A stretch of DNA of 64,000 nucleotides. Origin: Mycetocola sp. (GTDB taxonomy: Bacteria; Actinomycetota; Actinomycetes; Actinomycetales; Microbacteriaceae). The stretch covers positions 27,433 through 91,432 of the forward strand of contig NZ_JAODMP010000008.1 of NCBI RefSeq assembly GCF_025464835.1, in the 5' to 3' direction. The position numbers were made by a program, and so were the translations under genes. Under the pieces are notes generated by a model that was given only the letters and a program-made list of their open reading frames with translations, ran no database searches and was not told the DNA's origin. Shown here piece by piece: positions 58,358 to 64,000 of this stretch. Every line of letters begins with the position of its first letter. Within the stretch, counting starts at the first letter, position 1.

Positions 58358-59122
58358 ATGGCCCGACTCACCCCCGCCGTGTTGCGCACTCTCGACATCC
58401 TCGAGTTGTTCCTCAATGACAGCAAACCGCTCAGCGCACCGGACGTGGTTCGAAAGACCGGGCTTCCCCGTACGTCTGTCCACGAACTCCTGGCGACCCT
58501 CGTCGCCAGGGAGTACCTGCAGAAGGACGAGATCACCGGCACCTACCGACTGGGGGTACGGCTTCTCCAGCTCGGCAACGCCTACTCGGCACGGTTCGAC
58601 ATGCTCTCAACGGCCAACGACGTCGCGCGCGAGCTCGCCGCATCGAGCGGCGAGACCGTCAGCGTCGCCCTGCTCGAGGGAGGCGACGTGTTCTACCTGG
58701 CGAAAATCGAGAGCCGCGACAACCTCCGACTGCCCTCCAGCATCGGCCAGCGACTGCCGGCCACTGTCACCGGCCTCGGCAAGGCCCTGCTCGCCTACGC
58801 GTCGCCGCAGTCGCTGGCTGCCCGCTTGCCTGACCCCGAGAATCTGCCGCGGATGACCGAGCACAGCATCGGCACCCTCGCGGAACTGGAAGCGGAACTC
58901 GCCCGCATCCGGAAGCGGGGAGTCGCTTTCGAGAACGAGGAATCGACACCGCACATCCGCTGTGCCGCGGCCCCGGTCCGGGATGGCGGAGGAGCCGTTG
59001 TGGCCGCGATCAGCATTTCCGTGTCGACGGCGCGGTGGGCACAACATCCCGAGGATCACTGGGTGGACCTCGTCACGGCCGGCGCCGCACGCTTCTCTGC
59101 GCTGCTGGGCTTTCCGGCGTGA
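58358..59122 (+). CDS. IclR-family transcriptional regulator
   Basis: AVLRTLDILELFLNDSKPLSAPDVVRKTGLPRTSVHELLATLVAREYLQKDEITGTYRLGVRLLQLG; GVAFENEESTPHIRCAAAPVRDGGGAVVAAISIS. Confidence 0.93.
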   Translation: MARLTPAVLRTLDILELFLNDSKPLSAPDVVRKTGLPRTSVHELLATLVAREYLQKDEITGTYRLGVRLLQLGNAYSARFDMLSTANDVARELAASSGETVSVALLEGGDVFYLAKIESRDNLRLPSSIGQRLPATVTGLGKALLAYASPQSLAARLPDPENLPRMTEHSIGTLAELEAELARIRKRGVAFENEESTPHIRCAAAPVRDGGGAVVAAISISVSTARWAQHPEDHWVDLVTAGAARFSALLGFPA

Positions 59123-59246
59123 GCACGCTCAACGGGAGCCGGGCATCGAGGCTGAGCGATTCTTCCTGTTGAGCGCTCCAGGGACCCGGATCGTCCCGTT
59201 GCGCGCATCCGGCGGCTGCCCAGCGAACGGCAGCTAAAATCGACCC

Positions 59247-60152
59247 GTGGCCATTTCGAAGATCCTCCTCTACTACGTCTTCACGCCACTCGCCGACCCT
59301 GACGCGGTCAGGCTCTGGCAGAGAGACCTCGCGGAATCTCTGAACCTGCGCGGGCGCATCCTGCTCTCGAAGGACGGGCTCAACGGCACAATCGGTGGTG
59401 AGCTCACGGCGGTCAAGAAATACCTGCGGAAGACTCGGGAGTACCCGGCGTTCAAGAACCTCGACGTCAAGTGGTCAGAGGGCACCGGTCTCGACGAGGG
59501 CGGTGCGAGCCTCGACTTTCCGCGGCTCGTGGTCAAGGTACGCGACGAGATCGTCTCATTCGGAGCCCCGGGTGAACTCGAGGTCAACGCGAACGGCGTC
59601 GTGGGCGGCGGTACGAAGCTGCAGCCGAGTGAACTGCACGACCTCGTAGCCGAACGCGGCGATGACGTTGTCTTTTTCGACGGCCGCAATTCCTTCGAGG
59701 CGGAGATCGGTCGTTTCAAGGATGCGATCGTCCCCGACGTGTCGAACACCCGCGAGTTCGTGGCGGAACTGGACAGCGGCAAATACGACCACCTCAAGGA
59801 CAAGCCGGTCGTCACCTACTGCACCGGCGGCATCCGCTGCGAAGTCCTGTCCGGGCTGATGAAGAGCCGTGGCTTCGGCGAGGTGTATCAGCTCGACGGT
59901 GGGGTCGTCCGCTACGGCGAGACCTATGGCGACGACGGCCTGTGGGAAGGCTCGCTTTACGTGTTCGACAACCGGATGTCGATGGACTTCTCCGACCATG
60001 CGGCGGTGGTCGGGTCGTGCGCCTTCTGTGGTGCGGCGTCACGTCACATGCAAAACTGCGCGGACCCCTCCTGCCGAACCCAGCTGGTTCTCTGCGCCGA
60101 GCACGCGGCCGCGGCGCCCCGATGTGAGACGCACGCGGCTCTCGCGGGCTAA
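59247..60152 (+). CDS. trhO: Rhodanese-type tRNA uridine hydroxylase (TrhO family)
   Basis: [80 protein letters not shown]. Confidence 0.93.
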   Translation: MAISKILLYYVFTPLADPDAVRLWQRDLAESLNLRGRILLSKDGLNGTIGGELTAVKKYLRKTREYPAFKNLDVKWSEGTGLDEGGASLDFPRLVVKVRDEIVSFGAPGELEVNANGVVGGGTKLQPSELHDLVAERGDDVVFFDGRNSFEAEIGRFKDAIVPDVSNTREFVAELDSGKYDHLKDKPVVTYCTGGIRCEVLSGLMKSRGFGEVYQLDGGVVRYGETYGDDGLWEGSLYVFDNRMSMDFSDHAAVVGSCAFCGAASRHMQNCADPSCRTQLVLCAEHAAAAPRCETHAALAG

Positions 60153-60400
60153 CCGTCGGTGCGACCGTCGATCTGGTCGTTGAGAATCTCGTCCGCCGCA
60201 TCCGGATCGGCGTCGTCGGTGTTGTAGTGCTCCTTGAGCACCTCGTTGTCACCCTCATAGTCCTGGGCGCGCAGCTCAGGAGAGGAGACGATGTCTTCGC
60301 TGAATCCCTGGTCGACGAACTGCGCGTCGACGACTTCGGGTGTCGCGGCGAGGCCGTCCGGCAGGGCGTTCTTCGGTGAGCCGTTCTCGATGTCACTCAT
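60149..60400 (-). CDS. Small acidic hypothetical protein (83 aa)
   Basis: [95 protein letters not shown] upstream. Confidence 0.7.
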   Translation of the reverse strand: MSDIENGSPKNALPDGLAATPEVVDAQFVDQGFSEDIVSSPELRAQDYEGDNEVLKEHYNTDDADPDAADEILNDQIDGRTDG

Positions 60401-60483
60401 GGGATGTTCCTCTCGTTGCGTTGCCTTCGACGCTAGGCGGGTCGGCGTGATGGCGGCAAGGGCCTTGCGCTGCGGCGCACGTC

Positions 60484-60536
60484 TTGCAGGAGAACGAACG
60501 CTTTGCAGGACCAAACTCGAGAAATCATCCTGCAAA
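60484..60536. repeat. TTTGCAGGA inverted-repeat element
   Basis: TTTGCAGGA 60502-60510 / TCCTGCAAA 60528-60536; extra TTGCAGGA 60484-60491. Confidence 0.65.
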
Positions 60537-60623
60537 CCGTGCGATCTCCTCGAAACCGTGCCATCCATCAGCGCCGCCACCTCTGCACCCGCCTGCGCCG
60601 ACATCCGCGCCGCTTCGATCGCC

Positions 60624-60698
60624 CGCGGTTTGGATGATCGTGCCGTCGAGGATCTCCATGAACGCCGTCGCTGCCACGAGAAGGGCGAGCGGTCGGTT
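60624..60698 (-). pseudogene. MFS transporter N-terminal remnant
   Basis: NRPLALLVAATAFMEILDGTIIQTA; typical TM1/motif of DHA2 MFS proteins, then sequence loses similarity. Confidence 0.6.
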
Positions 60699-60785
60699 GA
60701 GGGTGGTCCCTGATTTCGACGGGCTCAGTCCACGGAGCGGGGGCATTTCCCCGTTCTGCCCTCGCGCCACCCCTAGGCTGGTCGC

Positions 60786-61796
60786 ATGACGACGACGTTC
60801 CAGGCCTGGTGGGTTTCGAAGCAGGCGGATGCCTCAGGAGCCGCCACGCAGACGGCATCCCTTCGCGAACTCGCCGACGGCGATCTGATCGCCGGTGACA
60901 CCGTCATCGCGGTCGAGTATTCGAGCATCAACTACAAGGATGCACTCGCGCTGTGCGGTCGACCTGGCGTGGTGAGGAACTGGCCCCTCATCCCGGGCAT
61001 CGACCTCGTTGGAACCGTGGAATCCTCCGATTCGATGGATTGGGCGCCCGGCGACACGGTTGTCCTGAACGGCGCCGGGCTCGGTGAGAGCGCCCATGGC
61101 GGGCTGGCGCAGCGTGCCCGGGTGGACGGCTCCGCACTGGTCCGCGTCCCTGAGGCTCTCGGCTCGCTTCGTTCTGCCGCCGTCGGAACAGCGGGCTTCA
61201 CGGCAATGTTGTCGGTGCTCGCTGTCGAGCGCCACGGTGTCACGCCAGGAGACGGACCCGTACTTGTCACCGGTGCGGCCGGGGGCGTCGGTTCGGTCGC
61301 CGTTGCGCTTCTCGCCGGGCTGGGCTTCACCGTGGTGGCGTCGACCGGACGCGCGGAAAAGGAAGCGGCGTATCTGACGACGCTCGGTGCCGCGGAGATC
61401 CTCGACCGGGCCGGCCTCTCAGAGCCGGGGAAACCCATGCAGTCACAGCGCTACGCTGCCGTCGTCGACGCGGTGGGGAGCCACACCCTGGTCAATGCGA
61501 TCGCTCAGCTGAACTCCGGCGGAGTGGCGACCACGTGCGGACTCGCCCAGGGTGCCGACCTGCCGGGTAGCGTCCTGCCGTTCATCCTCCGCGGCGTCAG
61601 CCTCGCCGGAATCAACTCGGTCGACGCCTCCCTCGCGCGGAGGCAGGAAGCGTGGGCTCGGCTCGAGCGCGATCTGGACGTCGACCTGCTCGACGGGATG
61701 ACCGACGTGGTCCCTCTCGCCACGGCGAAGGAGAACGCCGAGCGGCTCCTGGCCGGCGAGGTTCGCGGGAGGACGGTCGTCGACGTCAACGCCTGA
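60786..61796 (+). CDS. acuI: MDR-family acrylyl-CoA reductase-like oxidoreductase (YhdH/AcuI)
   Basis: VEYSSINYKDALALCGRPGVVRNWPLIPGIDLVGTV; VTGAAGGVGSVAVALLAGLGFTVVASTGR. Confidence 0.9.
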   Translation: MTTTFQAWWVSKQADASGAATQTASLRELADGDLIAGDTVIAVEYSSINYKDALALCGRPGVVRNWPLIPGIDLVGTVESSDSMDWAPGDTVVLNGAGLGESAHGGLAQRARVDGSALVRVPEALGSLRSAAVGTAGFTAMLSVLAVERHGVTPGDGPVLVTGAAGGVGSVAVALLAGLGFTVVASTGRAEKEAAYLTTLGAAEILDRAGLSEPGKPMQSQRYAAVVDAVGSHTLVNAIAQLNSGGVATTCGLAQGADLPGSVLPFILRGVSLAGINSVDASLARRQEAWARLERDLDVDLLDGMTDVVPLATAKENAERLLAGEVRGRTVVDVNA

Positions 61797-61839
61797 GCCG
61801 GGCCGCCCGCGGAGGCACAGCGAGCAGCCGGGGCCCGGC

Positions 61840-62463
61840 TCAGACCGCGTCTGTGGGTGTGCTGTCCTCTGTCGCAGGAGTTGTCTTCGGGGTCTTCGCC
61901 GCCTTCGGGCGGCGAGCGGGAGCCCGTGTCTTTGCCGCAGCCGCTGCCGTTTTCGGCGTGACGATGGCCGATCCGTCGACGGTGATGTCTGCGGGCGCTG
62001 AATCGACTCCGGCGGCTGGCGCATCGGCATCCGTCTTGGGAGCCACCACACGCTTGGGCTTCGGCGTGACCTGCGGCGTCGTCTTGCGGGCGCGCGGCGA
62101 CTTCTTCACCGGCTTCGCGTCGAGTTGCAGCTTGGATACGAGCTCCATGCCGTGTTTGGTGGTGATGATCAGGCGAGAGAATTCCTCGTCGGCTGTATCG
62201 ATGACGACCGACGGTTTCGTGCCCTTGAGCACGAGGAAGTCCTTGCCGCCGTGGAACTTCCACTGCCCAACCGCGAGGGTGAGAGGAATGGCTGTCCCTG
62301 GCGCACGGATGCCACGCACCCAGATCCACGGATCATCCGTCAGAGTGGCTGAGCGGATCGACGAGCGCGGTACCACGATGTTCTCCCGGCGCAGCGAAAG
62401 CGTCTTCTCAGCGGTCGACAAAATGACTTCAAGACGATCGGAGTGCAACAGGAGTCGAGCCAT
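61840..62463 (-). CDS. Hypothetical protein with Lys/Ala/Pro-rich C-terminal tail
   Basis: MARLLLHSDRLEVILSTAEKTLSLRRENIVVPRSSIRSATLTDDPWIWVRGIRAPGTAIP + basic low-complexity tail. Confidence 0.75.
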   Translation of the reverse strand: MARLLLHSDRLEVILSTAEKTLSLRRENIVVPRSSIRSATLTDDPWIWVRGIRAPGTAIPLTLAVGQWKFHGGKDFLVLKGTKPSVVIDTADEEFSRLIITTKHGMELVSKLQLDAKPVKKSPRARKTTPQVTPKPKRVVAPKTDADAPAAGVDSAPADITVDGSAIVTPKTAAAAAKTRAPARRPKAAKTPKTTPATEDSTPTDAV

Positions 62464-62543
62464 GCCCCTAGTCTGCCCGTGACCTGCGACAATTCCCGTC
62501 GTGAAACCTCACAAAGAGATAACGTCCAGCTTGTTGGTGGTTC

Positions 62544-63521
62544 TCACCGACTGACCGGGTCGCCGCCGTTCCCGTCCAGCCATGCGATGTCGCTGCGGGT
62601 GGGAGCTGACTCCCAATCGCCCTGAGCAAGGCAGGCGAACGCACCGCACCGCACTGCCAGGTCGAGTCGCGCGCCCGCGTCCCCACCGCGGGTCCATTCG
62701 ACCAGCCACCCCGCCGCGAACGCGTCCCCTGCTCCCACGGTGTCGACCACTGCGACCGGGATCGCGGACCGCTGCGTGATGGCGCCATTCCGCCACTTCT
62801 CCAGAGCGCCGAGTTCACCGAGCTTGACGACAGCATGCTGTGGACCAAGCGCAAGGATGGCGTCGAGTTGCCGTTGGGGGTCCGCGTGACCCGTGAGGAT
62901 CGCCGCTTCGTCGTCGCCGGCGAAAACGACGTCCGCGCGCTCCGCCAGACTTCGATACGACTGCACAATGCCATCGATGTCGTCAACGAGAGAGCTGCGA
63001 TGGTTCACATCGAAGGCCACCAGCGTTCCCGCGGACTTCGCGAAGTCAATGGCGGCGTGAGCGGCAGCCAGAGGGTCCGACCCGAGGGCAGCCGAGATGC
63101 CAGTGATGAAGAGGACTTTCGCGTCGGAGACAGCACTCGGTGCCACGTCAGATGGATTGAGCCGACTTCCCGCCTGGCCTCGGCGGTAATAGGTGATGCG
63201 GCTCGCGCCGGGGTACGGGCGTTCCTTCAGCATGAGAGCCGTCGGAGCATCGGTGTCGCGGGTCGGATGGACGGACACTCCCTCGGCACGCAGTTCACGC
63301 ACGATGAGGTCACCGATCGCGTCGGACCCGACCCTGCCGATCCAGGCGGCGGCCCCTCCGAGGCGCTGAACCCCGATGGCCACGTTGCTTTCTGCGCCCC
63401 CGAAGGTGACCTGCAGGCCCCCGCCGAGGGAGAGGCGCCCTGTTCGATCGTTCACGATGAGTCCCAGGCTCTCGCCGAGAACGACGACATCATGTGTCCT
63501 GGTGGCAGAAAGTGATGTCAT
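62544..63521 (-). CDS. kdgK: PfkB-family kinase, probably 2-dehydro-3-deoxygluconokinase
   Basis: GGAESNVAIGVQRLGGAAAWIGRVGSDAIGDLIVRELRAEGV; VVDTVGAGDAFAAGWL; adjacent to KDPG aldolase (4-bp overlap). Confidence 0.85.
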   Translation of the reverse strand: MTSLSATRTHDVVVLGESLGLIVNDRTGRLSLGGGLQVTFGGAESNVAIGVQRLGGAAAWIGRVGSDAIGDLIVRELRAEGVSVHPTRDTDAPTALMLKERPYPGASRITYYRRGQAGSRLNPSDVAPSAVSDAKVLFITGISAALGSDPLAAAHAAIDFAKSAGTLVAFDVNHRSSLVDDIDGIVQSYRSLAERADVVFAGDDEAAILTGHADPQRQLDAILALGPQHAVVKLGELGALEKWRNGAITQRSAIPVAVVDTVGAGDAFAAGWLVEWTRGGDAGARLDLAVRCGAFACLAQGDWESAPTRSDIAWLDGNGGDPVSR

Positions 63522-64000
63522 GAGGATGCCTTAACCGCTTCAAGCGCGCGCTCGGCCACCGCTTTCGCACCCTGCGCCGCGGGCTGGACGATCCAGCTCC
63601 CGCTCGCCGCGAACACCGCGGGATGCGCCAGGTGTGCGGCTAGGTTCGCAGGCCCGATGCCGCCAGACGGCATGAACTGGACGTCGCGGAACACGGCCGC
63701 GTAGGCCTCGATCAGCGCGATCCCGCCGAACACGCCGGCGGGAAAGAGTTTGACGCGCGTCAGCCCCGCCGCGCGGGCAGACTGGATCTCTGTTGGGGTG
63801 AGAACACCCGGCACGATCGGAAGATTCGCTCCACGTACATAGTTCACCACTTCCAGATCAAGACCGGGCGTAACGATGAACGCAGCTCCCGCGTCGATCG
63901 CAGCGCGCGCCTGGTCAATCGAAAGCACCGTGCCGGCACCCACCAGAATGTCTCCTCGGTCAGCGAGATGCTTCAGCGCCGGCAATCCGAGATCGCCCCG
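63518..64000 (-). CDS. eda: KDPG / KHG aldolase, partial (runs off right edge)
   Basis: LVGAGTVLSIDQARAAIDAGAAFIVTPGLD; VPGVLTPTEIQSARAAGLTRVKLFPA; FMPSGGIGPANL; reading frame continues to position 64000. Confidence 0.9.
   Translation of the reverse strand, partial: RGDLGLPALKHLADRGDILVGAGTVLSIDQARAAIDAGAAFIVTPGLDLEVVNYVRGANLPIVPGVLTPTEIQSARAAGLTRVKLFPAGVFGGIALIEAYAAVFRDVQFMPSGGIGPANLAAHLAHPAVFAASGSWIVQPAAQGAKAVAERALEAVKASS

Noticed and set aside
61795-61841. GAGCCGGGCC...GGCCCGGCTC hairpin as a terminator between acuI and the 61840 gene
   Set aside because: 10-bp arms are perfect but the loop is ~27 nt, there is no T-run, and the arms overlap both stop codons; not strong enough to call.

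Overview
The window is a gene-dense, high-GC actinobacterial chromosome segment. Gene content suggests Microbacteriaceae, which is an inference. It runs from the 5' end of pheA (prephenate dehydratase) to a truncated KDPG aldolase at the right edge. I saw no rRNA, tRNA, CRISPR array, prophage or intact transposase.

Recognisable modules:
- pgm
- a GH1 beta-glucosidase with its LacI regulator and a perfect palindromic operator
- sufS-sufU
- lplA / orphan DNA methyltransferase / LLM oxidoreductase operon
- MarR-MFS
- lldR-lldD
- ddaH-rocD with an AsnC/Lrp regulator
- small alarmone synthetase
- putA with a divergent LysR regulator
- methylcitrate cycle (gntR-prpD-prpB-prpC) next to a branched-chain acyl-CoA degradation cluster
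- a PucR-linked cluster combining an oligopeptide ABC transporter, an M19 dipeptidase and a DAP-decarboxylase-like PLP enzyme
- kdgK-eda

Main second-look items:
1. The PucR / peptide-transporter / M19 / fold-III decarboxylase locus, proposed as a D-amino-acid or cell-wall-peptide scavenging system.
2. At least 19 start codons with a TANNNT-like hexamer 6-8 nt upstream, suggesting pervasive leaderless transcription.
3. Two families of intergenic inverted-repeat elements.
4. Several decayed genes missed by simple ORF calling: dienelactone hydrolase, POT peptide transporter, and a collapsed HpaI / MhpE-like / MHS-transporter cluster with in-frame microsatellite expansions beside an orphaned IclR regulator.
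5. Probable operators for LacI, MarR, FadR-type, Lrp and LysR regulators.

All product names come from reading the translations. No database search was run.
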